From Nymphaea colorata (taxonomy: Eukaryota > Streptophyta > Magnoliopsida > Nymphaeales > Nymphaeaceae), in the NCBI RefSeq assembly GCF_008831285.2, contig NW_022204507.1, forward strand, positions 4,422,174-4,486,173: a stretch of DNA of 64,000 nucleotides, read 5' to 3'. The notes beneath the pieces were generated by a model. That model was not told the DNA's origin. It searched no databases and saw nothing but the letters and a program-made list of their open reading frames with translations. This document shows, one piece after another, positions 34,900 through 47,794 of the stretch (its first letter is position 1; each line of letters starts with the position of its first letter). Both the position numbers and the translations under genes were made by a program.

Positions 34900-36730
34900 C
34901 CATTTCAAAATCATGTTTTTCTAAAATATTTAGAAAGTAAAATTATTTAAATGATTTCAAAAACCTTAGGTCATGTAGACATCAAGTCTACAAAGACCTG
35001 GCTCATATCTGTCTTAGAGTCGCCTACTTGTGAACCTATTTTCATAACCTTTTTGTCTACTCAAATTTCTTTAGACACCCATTCATATGAAATGAATGAA
35101 TTTTATATCATATATCACATGATTTGAATAATATCAAACACGTTTACTACAGTCAAACCTATCCCTATGTAGGTTTAAACCTACTTTTGACCAAGCTACC
35201 CTAGCCTAATTGGATCTTAGGTCTCAATTCATGGCACTGGATTCGAATCATCAGCCTGATAACTGGTCTAAACCTTGATATTAAACCCAATTATAGTACA
35301 CGGGATTTGGATCTCAATTATTAGATTTAACATCTTAGATTAGGGATTTCATATCGTATTATGGATCTTGCATTTTAGATATTAGATTTTTGGTCTTGAA
35401 TTTCAGACTTTGGATTTTAAATCCGATTTTATATATGAGTCTCAAATCATAAATCTCAAACTATGTATATTGGATTATAGATTTCAAATTTCACACCCTA
35501 GATTTTAGCTCTTGCATTTTCGGTTTTGGAACTTGAATAGACTTTCTAAGCAAATGAGTATTTCATCATAAACCCTGGATCAATTCCCATAGAATCAAGC
35601 CCAAGTACCAGTCTTTAAATCATGTAATCACCATATTTGAATCTATTATTTCAAAATTTCGATTTTAAAAGAGTTAATATGAGATCATGATCTAACGGAT
35701 TTCTGACCTCATATTTTCAATCACGAACTCTTAATCTCAATATCATGATATGATAGTTTTCATTTCAATTTGAAACCAGAATGATATAAAACTCTCACAT
35801 TTTGATTTCAATTTTTGGCTTTAGATCCAGATTTCTTTGCTAGGTCCACGTCCTACACTCAAGTCCTATTAGAGACAGGACTCCAGGTCTATATGGCCTA
35901 GTTTTGCATGCATCATATTAAATTTAACACAATGATTTGTAATGATCTAAAATAATTCGGATATAAACAAACTTAATATTATTTTCTTCTTGTTTATCAC
36001 TCTATTTCTAATATCCACTAAGATTTCAGCATATGCATGATTTCAAAATTAGGGTACGTTTGCTTTCTTAGGTTTTGGATGACATTTAGATTTAGGAAAT
36101 GACACATTTTAGTATAGTTCTTGGTCTAATTACTCCTTGATAAAGTGCCAGCAATGATCAGACCTCATGCCAATAGGTCTGATCTTGTCTTTCGGAATCC
36201 CACACATGGAAGACAAGCATGTATAGGTAAACAAGCTCAATTTGTAACTTTCTTCATGTAAGATTAAAAAATTTGACATGTAAGTAGTTACCCTATTAGA
36301 AAGTGAAATCACTGCCCATAACGCGTAACAATTGGGTGTTCTTTGATGTCAATACGAATGAGGCGGTAAGAGATGATAATAGGTAGAGCTGTGCCATCTC
36401 ACACAATTAATTGGCCAACAGACTTTTGTCTGAACAAAAATGCATGCATATATTGACTAGTGGTAATGATGCGTAATTTTTATGCATGAAACACCAAAAT
36501 ATTAAGCTCCCAAAATGTGTGAGCTGATTTTCAAAGTGATTAATAGTTGTGTAATATTGTCTCTGATCTTCAACTCCAATTTCTTCCATCATCATTGTGG
36601 ATTTCCATTGTCATCATCAGTTTTCACATGCTACCAATCGTGGCTCAACATCAATTTTGGCTTTCAGTCATGATTTTCACAAACCACCTGCCATGGCGTG
36701 CAAGCAAACACATGGCTCTGGTTCGCTCTC
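34900..36730. other. No gene; degenerate repeat
   Basis: 35170-35880 is full of loosely repeated 8-15 base phrases of the form TTAGATTTTGGAT / CTCAAATC, similar in style to 18300-18720. The rest is featureless AT-rich DNA. Confidence 0.5.
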
Positions 36731-36760
36731 TGCATTTTGTGAATCTTATTCAACCATCTC

Positions 36761-36800
36761 ATACACACACACACACATATATATATATACATATATATAA

Positions 36801-36835
<35 letters not shown>

Positions 36836-36852
36836 GAGAGAGAGAGAGAGAC
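36761..36852. repeat. Compound CA/TA/GA microsatellite
   Basis: A CA run, then TA runs, then a GA run, directly adjacent. Open frames through it are repeat products. Confidence 0.9.
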
Positions 36853-36859
36853 AAAGTGA

Positions 36860-38040
36860 AAAATTGACAAAATACTCAAATGAAAGAGTTTCGATGCTCA
36901 AGATCATGATAAGGGCGGCCAAACATTTGCCTGTTTAATGTACATTTCAAAAATTTAGATTTGCATGTATACCAGAAATAGGGAGTAAATTAAATTTCAA
37001 GAAGAACCTCTTTCACAGAATATATTTGGAGGTCTCCTTCTGGCAAGGATGTCATAAAATCCAATTTTGATCCGTCGTACGATTGAACGACTCCAAAAAA
37101 AAAAAGGGAATATGAAATTAAATTTCAACATTTGATTAAGAAATCAAATTGGATCTGGATTTAAGAAATGACATCCGATTAAATTTAGATATAAATTCAT
37201 ATTTAAATAAATATCTGATCAGGCTAGGATTTAGATTAAATTCGAAATGTTAAATATCTGATGTCGAATGTCCAAGGTTTTTGAAAGTTGGCTATTAACA
37301 TATTATAGGGCAGCTAGGATTCAATTTAAAATGCAGACTCAAATATAAATGTGAATTTAAAAACGAGATTTAAGTTGGATTGAGATTTGGATATTGTATT
37401 GATTTCTTTTGCAATTGTTTTCAAATGGGAATTCGAACCAAAATATATTAACATCCAAAAAATAATGGATGTGGTTAAGAGAACATCCTGTCTAGAGATA
37501 TAGTCGCTTGCCCCTTTCTATAACATCTGCTACACACTGCCTGCAAGTTGCTCACATCTCTCCCCTCGATCTGCGACACAACACCTGCAACCTGCCTCTC
37601 TCCCCTAGAACAGAGGCTTCCAAGTGAAAACCATTATTATAGAGGGAAACCAGTTTGTTGGCCATATTTGAGGGAGACGAGTTTTAGGTGAGACAGGTTT
37701 CACGCCCATTTACTTCCAGGTCCAAATGCAATGCACGTCCACACCATTGGAAGAATACAAGACCGCAGCTGGAAAAATATATTAAAAGTGACATTGATCA
37801 ATGGTCTCGATTTTACAGAAATAAATATATAGAAAGGAATCCTAAATTAGGGAGAGGGAGCCAAAATATTAATAAGCAATGAAAGATGGCCAGATGGTTG
37901 GCCGCAACACAATAAAAAAAAAAATTCCCATCGCCTACCTATTCGAGAGCAAACCCACGGAAACACGACAAAGGAAAGAAAGACGCCTTGGTCCCCCTCT
38001 TCAAACCAAGCTTAGGCATTGGTTTCCCTTTTCTTTCACT
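36860..38040. other. No gene seen
   Basis: Contains a GGATTTGGATTTAAG-type low-complexity repeat (37140-37300) also found at 23445-23570 and 56245-56350. Otherwise upstream sequence of the candidate gene at 38268. Confidence 0.45.
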
Positions 38041-38067
38041 TTCAAACCCATCCCCTCTCCACTCACT

Positions 38068-38075
38068 TATAAATA
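38068..38075 (+). promoter_or_regulatory. TATA box
   Basis: TATAAATA in the context CACTCACTTATAAATACTCC. It is followed by a C/T-rich leader typical of plant transcripts, 193 bases before the ATG of the candidate gene at 38268. Confidence 0.6.
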
Positions 38076-38267
38076 CTCCCTTATCCCTCCCGTTCCGTCC
38101 ACCCAAATCCTGCATCCTTGATCTTTCCCTCCTTCCCTGTCCCTTTGGTAGTAGAGAAGGAAACTCCTTCCTTCGACGAGCGTTCGTTCCGTATTGCTTT
38201 GGTCCTCTGGTAGTCGTCGTCCGAGAGACAGAGAGTAAGAGAGAGGGAGGGAGGGAGATCCAGGGAG

Positions 38268-38558
38268 ATGGAGAGTGTTTCGGTCATAGTCATCCGCAAG
38301 GAAAGGAGGGAAGACATGAATTCTATCAGAAACCTTGTGAGGGACTTCGTTGGCTTGACTATGTGGTTGTTCTATCACACCGCTCCTGCGGTAAACAGGC
38401 CAGAGGATCATGAACTTCCCGCTGCCCTCTCAGTGGAGATGGAAGTAGATGCAGATGCCGGTACTCCAGCTGAGCAGGTGGAGGTAGACGTAGAATTGTG
38501 CGGGCTGGAGGCATCGACATTGGCGGTGTTATCCGATGACAGTGAGAATTATTACTAG
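38268..38558 (+). CDS. Candidate small protein, 96 residues, unknown function
   Basis: An ATG in a purine context (GGAGATGGAG) opens 96 codons ending in TAG. A clean TATA box (38068) and a CT- then GA-rich leader lie upstream, the best promoter-leader-ORF arrangement in the window. The N-terminal half is basic and partly hydrophobic (VIVIRKERRED, then LVRDFVGLTMWLFYHTAPA). The C-terminal half is strongly acidic (VEMEVDADAGTPAEQVEVDV, LSDDSENYY). No signal peptide or known motif is visible, and I do not recognise a family. The GC content of the frame exceeds its surroundings, as for a coding region. It could be the first exon of a longer gene, or an intronless small gene. Confidence 0.5.
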   Translation: MESVSVIVIRKERREDMNSIRNLVRDFVGLTMWLFYHTAPAVNRPEDHELPAALSVEMEVDADAGTPAEQVEVDVELCGLEASTLAVLSDDSENYY

Positions 38559-39030
38559 CCCATTCATCCATCCTAGTTGCCATCCGCTTCCTCCTGCATC
38601 TCCTTCTGTCTCTCTTTGTATCGTCGTTCTCAAATTAACGTGTCGTTTTGTCAAAGTTGCACCGCAAATTGAGCAGGAAGGAGGTAATTCCCTAATTACT
38701 TCCCAAAGCAGCACGATTAAAGGGAATCTGATGATTGGCTTTGCACTCCTCAACCCTTCTTGCAGCAGTCTTTTCGTAGCCGGCACCCGCTCCCATGCCT
38801 TGTACGTGGGCATTACCTCGCTGGGCATAGCCCAGCTCCCTCTTCCTTTGTTAAGCAGGTGGGTAGTGCTTTTAGTTTCGTACTTTTCTCTGTTCTTTGT
38901 TCCCGGTGATACGAGTGTCCACTTAATTCATGACTGCCAGAATCTCCAGATATTGGACCCCACCACGGAGAAATTCACGAGTCTTCCTTTTCCAATATTG
39001 CACACAACCCGAAAGAATAACAAAGTGTAG

Positions 39031-39470
39031 CATGTTGCAGGTGGTCACATGTCAATGAAGGTCCACGGCGCCCTTCTGATGGTCTCCACCTCCTCCCTTC
39101 TTGGAGTGCTATTCATGGTGGGTGTTAGGGCATCACGGTGAAGGTTGGTTTAAAGAAACTCGGACAAACATACCCCAAAAATACCACTCAAAAACGCTAT
39201 TTCCTTTTTTTCTCTTTACTTATTTTTCAGTATGCTCCATATATTTAAGAAGCAAAAAGGACAAAAAAGGAAGCAAAGCTACCACGTGGCTCACCCTGCC
39301 ATCTTGAAACACCACTCAAAAACGACTCACCAAAAAACACCATGCTTTGGAGGAGATGCACGCCACGCAAAGTCCCCTAAAATCATAAACTATCAAGTCC
39401 TTGAAACTTCCACGACCACCACGGTGGCTACCCACAAAGGATACCCATAAATTTCTACTTGAAGAGTAAC
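39031..39470. other. No gene seen
   Basis: Downstream of the candidate small gene. Contains two copies of the phrase CACTCAAAAACG (39186, 39315) in otherwise unremarkable sequence. Confidence 0.4.
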
Positions 39471-42250
39471 TAACATTTCTTCCCCTTAATGTGAAAATGT
39501 TTGCACACCAACGGGCTTTCTGAACGTAACAAATTTTGATGGTGATAATGGTTTTATAAGACCGTTGGCAACATTCTCATTGGAAAATCATTGCTTCAGC
39601 ACAACTTCTCCTTTTTCAATGTCATCTCCGAGGAAATGATATCTCAGCTCTGTTTGCTTAGTTCTTCTGTAGAAGGTAAGATGTTTTGCTATAGAAATGG
39701 CAGACTTATGATCACAATAAAGCTGAGTATGACTTATTTATTCCACATGTAAATCTTTTAAAATACACCTCATCCATATTGCTTGGTATGTAGTAGTAAT
39801 AGCAGCAATATATTCTGCTTCTAATGAAAATAAGGCTATTGAACTTTGCTTTTTTGAGTCATACACTTAAACTTGCCAATCAATTTTGGTATGACAAACT
39901 AAAGCAAAGTTAGCAATAGGTCTATAAAAAGTTCCATAATTAATGGCTGAGCAAACGTAACGAAGAACTCTTTTTTCTGCACCACAGTGTTGCACTGACT
40001 TGTGATGCACAAACCTTGATGAAACCTATTTAAAACACAATATCTGGTTGAATGTGCGTCAAGTAACCATGTTTCTAAAATACCTTTCATTATCTTTCGT
40101 CATTCCAACATCCGCAGCATCCACAGTCACTTTTTCATTGATATCAATGGGAGTTGCGCAGCCTTTTGCAATTCATGAGTTTAAACATTTTCAAAAGGTA
40201 TATGCAGGTTCACTATCACTCCTTTGAAAACCATTTTGATAATTTTTTTTGAGGTGACTATACCATGCACGAGCGGCTTTTTTGAATGCATAAAGGAAAT
40301 TTTATAATTTCTAAACCTTCCTTCATTTCGTTTGATGATATACCCACGTAGTTGGTCAACATATACCTCTCATTCAAATAACTGAAAAATCTTCCATGCG
40401 AATTGGGCTGTAACTGAAGAAACCATCTTTACTGTCTCAAATCTTGCAGCAAGTGAAAAAGCTCCAATGAAATTAATGTCAAATTTTTATACAAAATATC
40501 CAGCTATCGATCTTGCTTCACATTTTTTCACCTTTTCTTTAGCATCATGTATAAAACCTATAGACCCATCAGTGGCAAATTGGAAAGCTCCCATGTGTCA
40601 TTTCTTTTCAATAACATGCATCTCTTTTTCACTGTATTTATCCAATTTTTTCTACACATGCTTCATGATAAGTTAATAGTTCTATAGTTGCAAAAGCAAA
40701 GACACACTTAACATGCTTTTCTTGGTTGAGTGTTATCACCAAGTGTACACTCTATATCTTCAATAGTTGGGACTTTAATTTGAATGTTCATCTCCCCCTT
40801 TTGATTTTTTTTATGATGCTGCTCCATAAAGATGCTTAGTTGTATTTCAACTTCATCAATTTGTAGTATCACAGTTTCATCTTTTACCCATTTATAACAA
40901 GATTTTTCATTAAAATGGCATCTCTTCTTATAAGTAGTTTTTTAGTAGTAGGATTATCAAGATGATAACCTTTAGCTAGGCTCAGTAAAATAGCCAATAA
41001 AGATTCATTTATACCTCATATGTCATAGCTTACAATTAATATCAACCTTTGCAATAAAAGCAGAATCACCTATCTAGATGATTTTAAAAGCAATTTTTTT
41101 AATTTGAATAATTCCGCTTCCATTTTCAATTTCACAAGCATCATTTTTAAATAAAAGGGTGTAGGCCTTTTGGATCAATTGCTCCACAAAAAATAAATTT
41201 TCAGCTGACCCTAGAACATAGTACACACCATGATATTAACTATTCAATTTGCAATTTACACTTACTTTTTCGTTGTCTCCAAGCCACATATCAAGCTTTA
41301 CAGTCTCATGAATATTTTTGAATACCACATGTCATATGGTTACTATAACCACTATCTACAAACTATATATATTTTACACTTTCAACTTTTAAAACTCATA
41401 GATGTACATAAGACAAAAAAATTTCATTTTGTTCAACAAAACTAGCTAAATGCTTTGCCATTTCAAAACATTTGGCTTCGATATGACAAACATCTTGCAA
41501 ACCTGAAACTACTTTCCTCTAAAATATTGATCTCAACTACCTTCCTGCTATGTCATAACACTTTCGAAAAGCACCAAAAGATCTTCCCATTCCTCTACCA
41601 CGCCCTTGAGTGGTTCCTCTAAAGGCTCCCTGTCCTTGACTTTTTCCTTCATTCTTTTGATCACTTCTTCCATTTGTTTCTTTTGAAATATCTAATAAAG
41701 TTTGAAAGGCTTTTGCTGTTGACCTATTTTTATGTTGCTCATCAGCTAGAAGAGACCCGCTTAAGTCATCAATAAAGTACATAGACAAATTCTTGGATTC
41801 TTCTGTTGCAATATGAACATGTTCAGATTTAGAGGGGAGAGACTTCTAAAGAGTTTTCCAACTACCTTTTTGCTCAATTATAACCTCACCAAAAGTCTTC
41901 ATTTGTTGCATAATAATAAATGGTCTAGCCTAAAAATTTTTCAACTCACCATTTTCTTATCAAACTTCTAGACTCTCTTCATAAAGTTTATTTGAACTAT
42001 GGTTAATCTTTTCATCCTCATGAAATTTCAAAAGTAACGAAGGGTCTTTGGACTTTGTAGCACTAACAATAGTTGGAAAAATCACATCAGACGCAACCTA
42101 CTATAATACCCAAATTGCTTTCGCAACCTTTTTTAGCACCAGTAGTTTTTTGGTTGACTTGTCTGCTGCAATTGTTTGTTTGGTATCTTCATAACCATTC
42201 TTTTTAATACTCCAAAATTTATAGTTGTTACAACTAAAAATAGGCACTAA
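39470..42250 (-). mobile_element. Decayed copia element, minus strand
   Basis: Frames broken throughout, in the minus-strand order gag to RNase H. A gag part (41788-41537) has IDDLSGSLLADEQHKN and a GRGRGMGRS-rich tail that normally precedes the zinc knuckle. An integrase C-terminal part (about 41000-40880) has NEKSCYKW after a GYF-like block. The RNase H part (about 39850-39620) reads SLEAEYIAAITTTYQAIWM, then QLYCDHKSAISIAKH. A purine-rich stretch near 39480 would be the polypurine tract. Each block is a known copia signature; stops and frameshifts separate them. No LTRs were recognised. Confidence 0.8.
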
Positions 42251-43300
42251 TGATAGGGCAAGTTGAGAGTATTATAATTTTTTTCCATCCCAGTTTATAC
42301 CCTTTCACAAATTCTTTTTCTTGATGGTTCAAGAAATTAGAGGAGCTCCTTGGTTTATCAACCCTCCATAATGACCTGAAATGCCCATGTAACTTGGCAA
42401 TATTACCACAATTTGAAGGTTGGTTTTACAAACCTCACACAAACATGAAACCAAGAAATGAGAATAAGTAGTAGGGTGAAGGCAAAAACTTGCATTTTTT
42501 TTTTGCTTACTTTTCTGTATACATAATACATATTTTTAAACAATGGTAATTCACTTATATGCTGCGTCAAATGATCAATGAATTTACATGAATACTCAGC
42601 ATGAGGGAAATGGGTTGTGCAACCAGAGAAATTCTTTGAGCTTCCCTTGGTAACTAAAGTATTTATTTCAAGCATAAGAGTGATGTTGGAAGACGATGGT
42701 ATTTGAGAAATTAGTGTACACAATGTTCGCCTTACATATTATACAAGATGTTAATCACATTTGAATTTATGCAAAGTTGCGTAGCCATTTCTATGATATC
42801 AGTTCGCACATTTTGAAATGGTGACCAAAGCCATTTTTTATGAAACATGAGAAAACTCAAGCGGAAAACATCAATATTAGTATACATATAATGCTAGTTA
42901 AGGAATAAACAAAAATTATAAATCACCATCTGCCTTGGGCAGTAGACAAATCAGAGCATAACATTTTATTTTCCACATATCACCACTCAACTTTTCACAA
43001 GAACTCTATAGTAGCAGCCTTTAGTCACCACCATTAATGTAACTAATATTAAGCACATGCTATCATGATTTTTGGGCATTAATACACCTTGCAATTTTTT
43101 TCCCTCAATCCGGCCTCATTGCAACCATAGTGGCTAATTCCTATAGGGGAAAACATGATGCTGAAAAGATAATCATGAAAGGTAACAAAGGAAAAGGAAA
43201 AGATGATTTGCCACCATTATAGGATAGGCTATGCTCCAAATTCTCATTAATTATATTGGACTCCCCTCTTGCATGTTGTCCCTTTTTGGCACTTCATGAT
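42251..43300. other. No gene seen
   Basis: AT-rich sequence at the presumed 5' side of the decayed copia element. A 106-codon minus-strand frame (42403-42723) has no recognisable motif and may be old leader or LTR sequence. Confidence 0.4.
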
Positions 43301-43402
43301 CACGAATAACCCTGCTTTTGTTTCTACGTAAAGAAACAATATATTTCAATCAACTAAATCAGCCTCATCTGTCTGCCACATTCACGAATTTCTGCAATAA
43401 AA

Positions 43403-43825
43403 ATGCCCCTACCTCCATACTTCACCCCATGGAAAAGGATTGGCATCTTCGTCTGCATCATGGATGTTGGTATAGGGCTTATAGATTTTTATGTGGTAAG
43501 GGAAATGGTGGAGATAAGGGCATCAAAATATGTCGGATTCATAGATTGGGATGTTGGGACACCTCTATCGCCGGAGACTTTTCGATACCCTGCTTTTGAG
43601 GGGAGTGGTTTAGTGATTTCAGATATCACAATAATTGAGGCCATGGTTTGGTTCCCCTTTGCTAGAGGGGTTCATGATTTTGAGATTGTAAGGGTATTTG
43701 CATGGTCATGTAACGTAAGATGTTCATTTTTTGCCAGCATTTGCTTGGCTATTGGTCAAGCAAACATTGAAAAATGGCTGAATTCATCCAAGAAAGCCTT
43801 ATGGAAGAATTTATCTCTTGCTTGA
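43403..43825 (+). other. Open frame of 140 codons, unknown, probably transposon-derived
   Basis: Plus-strand frame containing ICIMDVG-like and ASKYVGFIDWDVGTPLSPE, with an overlapping shorter frame (43774-44037). Neither resembles a protein I know. It lies just upstream of a decayed copia RT on the same strand and could be part of that element. Confidence 0.2.
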
Positions 43826-44359
43826 AGATACAAAGTAATATTACTGATGTAACAGAACACCAAATGACAAGGAAGATTAAAAAGTCTAAGGGGTTTAATA
43901 CAAGCATCCGATCAATGTGTTGGAGGAAGGTGATCAAATATATCCTTGGACAAGAGAAATTTACATCCCAACCAATGACATCCAACCACCCTAATTCCTT
44001 GGTTTTCCGATTTTTCATCCAAGATAACCACAAGTAAAACCAAGCAATCTGATCGTATATGGTCTTCTTCTCAAGTTAGTAGCCACAGTTCTCAAAATGA
44101 TAGCCACACTCTACCACTCTAGTTCCTATAACCCAAAGTCCTAGCCTTGAATCTCAAACTAAGGTGGGCATTAATTTATATTAGACCAAAATTCTCCCAC
44201 TTCATTATTTCCTACTATTGAGCCTAGTTGTATACACCATATGATCACACAATATCTCAATGTTACACTAAACCCTCGTTTATTTCAAATTGTAATCCAA
44301 GATATTGAGAATTAACTCATTCTAATTTTAGACCCATATGAACCAATAGACTTTTTTCA

Positions 44360-45410
44360 GTCAAGTCATTATGTTGAATAGCAACAAGCTATGCAACAAA
44401 AAATGGATGTACTTGTCAAAAACAAAAGATGGTTGCTTGTACCACCAGAGAATATTTCAAACATCATCAGAGTGCAAGTGGATTTATAAAATAAAGAGAC
44501 ATGTAGATAGCTCTATAAGTAGATTTGAAGTTGGGTTAGTCACTAAGGGTGTCACTTGGAAGAGGGGATAAAGTACCTTGAGACATTTTATCTTGTTATT
44601 AACCAATCTCACTAAGAATTGTTGACTACCCTAAATAAAAGATAGCCTACACATTTTTTTAGTATCAATCATGCTTTTTACATGGAAAGTTAAAAGGGGA
44701 TATTTCATGATGCAACCACTTGGCATGTCGACCCAAGGCAGCCACATTCCTTGCACAACTTCAAGAAAGCCTTATATGATTTAAAGGACATGGCTCAGGC
44801 AAGGTTTGATAGATTCTAAGGATATTTACTTGGTCACGATTTTGAAGAATGTAAGTTTGATTCATCATTATTTAGTTTCTTAAAAAAAATATAGGAATGA
44901 CTAGCATTGGATTATGTAGCTAATATCATAGTCACAAGTAGCAGCAAGAATGCTACAAAAAATCTTACTAAAAGCTTTTCTCAAGAAATTTCGATCAACA
45001 ATTTGTGCACCCTAAATTTCCTCTCAATCATTAAATTAATTTAGGATAATATTTGCATTGTGTTGTCACAAAGGAAATATATAAAACATCTTCTCACAAA
45101 GAAATGCTTTAGTTGAGAAAATCCTATCAATGCTCCTACTGCTCCTAAAATAAAATTGTCCAAATATCAAAGTGAAGTACTTCAAGATGCTACTTTATGC
45201 AAGAGTACCATTGGATGTTTACAATGCATTTTGTTCACCAAGCTGGACATGACATATGCAATAATAAAACTTGTTTCTTCATAAAAAATTCTACTCAAGA
45301 TAATTGAGGACATATTTAAAAAATGCATAATCTTAACCTATATGTGTTCTTTGGAGCAAATTAGCTAGGATATCTGAAGTTGAACTCAAGAATATCTCAC
45401 CTATCTACAC
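44360..45410 (+). mobile_element. Decayed copia reverse transcriptase, plus strand
   Basis: Broken plus-strand frames follow copia RT order. CKWIYKIKRHVDSSISRFE is at about 44475-44530. Next come a DPRQPHSLHNFKKALYDLKD-like block and an AQARFDRF block (44735-44820), LGHDFEECKFDSSLF (44835-44875), and a degraded YVDD region near 44920. KKYIKHLLTKKC-like residues (45070-45100) and ASYAMTYAI-like residues (45245-45265) lead toward RNase H. Many stops. It is unrelated in orientation to the copy at 39470-42250, so it is a separate insertion. Confidence 0.75.
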
Positions 45411-45915
45411 AATAATATAATCTCATGCAAGACAAGAAAACAATGGCCAAGTAAAGCACTTTGAAAAATATACGGTTGTTCCTATATCAATTTATGAATC
45501 ATTATAGATTCATACGTCTAGTGCAAGCATGCAACTTGAGATATTGTTGTTGTTGTTTTATTATTGGGAACTAAATAAATGTCATATAAAAATACAAGAG
45601 TTGTCCAATTTGTTATTTTTGTGTGCCTACAGTTCATTGGTAAGTAAAACTAAAACGTGCTTATAAGCATGTCAGTAGTAACAATAATTGCATGCATATG
45701 CACAGATGTTTACGAAAATTGTTGCAATAAATATTTGGTACTATTAAATGTTTGGTCACCTATTTGTATAATATTGAAACTGTGCATTTTGAGTCACTTC
45801 ATTTCGTGCAGTAGTGATGTAAGATGACTTTGGGATTGCTTCACATAAGCTGCAATAAAGCAAATGTAGACATTGTACTGATAACTTTTTCAAATTCTCA
45901 CCCCATTTTCCCTTT
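45411..45915. other. No gene seen
   Basis: Sequence between the copia remnant and the exon-like stretch; no recognisable content. Confidence 0.4.
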
Positions 45916-45918
45916 TCA

Positions 45919-46010
45919 GGTGATTGCAAATAGAATAGTTGGCAATGCAGCTGCTACATTGCTGCGATGGTTTGATGATGTCAAACTGGTACAAGATATG
46001 TCAAAAGTTT
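45919..46010 (+). other. Exon-like stretch, unknown
   Basis: A good acceptor (CCCTTTTCAG ending 45919) leads into an open plus-strand frame, VIANRIVGNAAATLLRWFDD and VKLVQDMSK, of protein-like composition. The frame then degrades into AT-rich sequence (46020-46135) without a clear donor. It may be a stranded exon of an unknown gene. No partner exons were found. Confidence 0.3.
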
Positions 46011-46139
46011 TAATAACTATGAAAAATTTTGTGTCTTCTAATTGCGTTTTATGTTTTGGCTTTGTTGACTTGATTTTATATGTAGTCTTAGTGGTTTGGC
46101 AGTTAAGTGTTTCAAATAAATATTGCTCAAAGTAGGCCA

Positions 46140-47276
46140 CCAGATTGATGGTTTCATATGTCTAAATTTTTGCTTATTTATCCCATGCATATTTCTCATT
46201 GTAATTATTCAATTTGGCAATTTGTGAAAGGAAAAAAAAACTATGTTTTTGTCCTATGAAATATGAAGTGTTCAGATATACTATTTAAACCAAGCAATTC
46301 CAAAAAAGTGGCCGCTATTTAATTGTTGGATGCCATTCAAATTCAACAATTAAACATCTACATCATCTCTACAACAAGAAGTACATTAATCTTATTTTGA
46401 AATAGCTTCTAAAGAATAAAAAATGAGATTTACTCAATAAGATGATGAAAATGAGCTACTGATAAAATGAGGATCCAGTGGTTCCTGGCCAATCCTCCTA
46501 GAAGGATAGTCTCCCAACCTTTTGATTGTGTGTTCAAAAGGTGAAGCACTAAAAGATGGTACCATGGAAAAAATACAGGAAAGTAATTAATTTTAGAGAG
46601 TGGACCTTAAAATTTTAAATGGTATATGTTTTGGTAAAAATTTTGATGTTTGTGATGGACTTTAAATTTACTATGTTCTACTTTATGGAATAAATTAAAT
46701 TGTCCATTCTGGACCATGGGGTGTTCCATCAAAAATTTGATAGAATATCCAACAATCTGGAAGTCTCTCTCTCTCTCCCTCTGCCCCCCTCCCTCCCTAC
46801 CAACTAGTGTTGTAAAAAATGGTTTATTAATTGAATCGGCAAGGATGCAAGTGGTTCATGACCGATTTAGTTGAATCGGTTGTGAATCTGCAAAAATATT
46901 ATTAAAGTCATTGCAAAAATTAGAAAATGCATAGAAATTAATTAAAAATAAAAGATTATTTTAAATTCTTATGTTAAAATAGTTAAAAGTTGACATGTGC
47001 ATTCTTGAGTTGGATATGGACTTGAATTTTTTTGCAACAATCACATGGCAATTTGGGCCAATTAATCTTTCTGCAACAATCACTTTCATGTCTATAATTT
47101 TTCAAATACTGAAATCTCTAATTTTACAAAAAAAAATTGTAATAGTTGCAAAGAAAATTAGCAAACATGGGTTTGTCAAGTCTAATGTTGGGCTATGTAG
47201 AAGCCACATAAAGAAGGCTGGTCCACTTCCCCCTTCACGTCCCCAAGGTCTAAGGTTGCTTCATGATTTAGGTAAA
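46140..47276. other. No gene seen
   Basis: AT-rich; CT microsatellite at 46764-46800; a repeated 'GAATCGG...GGTT' phrase at 46840-46895. Ends where the second mosaic copy begins. Confidence 0.45.
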
Positions 47277-47642
47277 CCTACAATGCACCCATCAAATAGA
47301 GTGCCACTCTAGCCACCCTTTGAAGTTCAGGGTGTCGCCAAAAAGATTTGAACAAACAGCATGTTGTTAATGTACCCACCAGCCCAACCAACTGTGCTTT
47401 GTCTCTTGGATGTTAGGTATTGTCACGTATATGTCTATTAATTTTAGTTGAAATCAATTCCAAATAGTGCTTTTACTTTTTTTCTTTTATTTTTTCAGTA
47501 CATGCATAATCTGTTACAAACTTAAGACAAACTAATTACCCTAATATGATACCGTTATGTAAAGAAAGAAATTAATTAATTATATAATTTATTAAAGGTA
47601 ACATTTTGGCAAAGAAAAAGAAAACCTATAAAAATTTACAAC
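47277..47642 (+). repeat. Mosaic block a, second copy
   Basis: Direct copy of 16441-16812. Then it jumps within the LINE to the equivalent of 17968. Confidence 0.85.
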
Positions 47643-47790
47643 GATTGGGTGATGACTTTAAAATGTTGTGCCTCTATAGCAAAAAGATTGGAAGAGATCA
47701 CGGTTAGTTTTCATTGGAAGAAGTAATCAGTCTTCCCTTTGCATAGTTACTTGGATGAAGAAGATCAGGAGGATTGTCTATTGAAAGAAA
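47643..47790 (+). mobile_element. LINE tail fragment
   Basis: Matches 17968-18092 (GAAGAAGATCAGGAGGATTG). Relative to the first copy, the RT core (about 1.15 kb) is deleted. At 47790 sequence joins the equivalent of 19850, a second deletion of about 1.75 kb. A 24-base stretch (ATCACGGTTAGTTTTC...) present here is absent from the first copy. Confidence 0.82.
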
Positions 47791-47794
47791 ATAT

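Noticed and set aside
38536-39030. 164-codon frame with a QILDPTTEKFTSLPFP segment reminiscent of F-box/kelch proteins
   Set aside because: It starts inside the candidate gene at 38268, in another frame, and only a short stretch resembles the family. It may hold a relic, but not enough to call.
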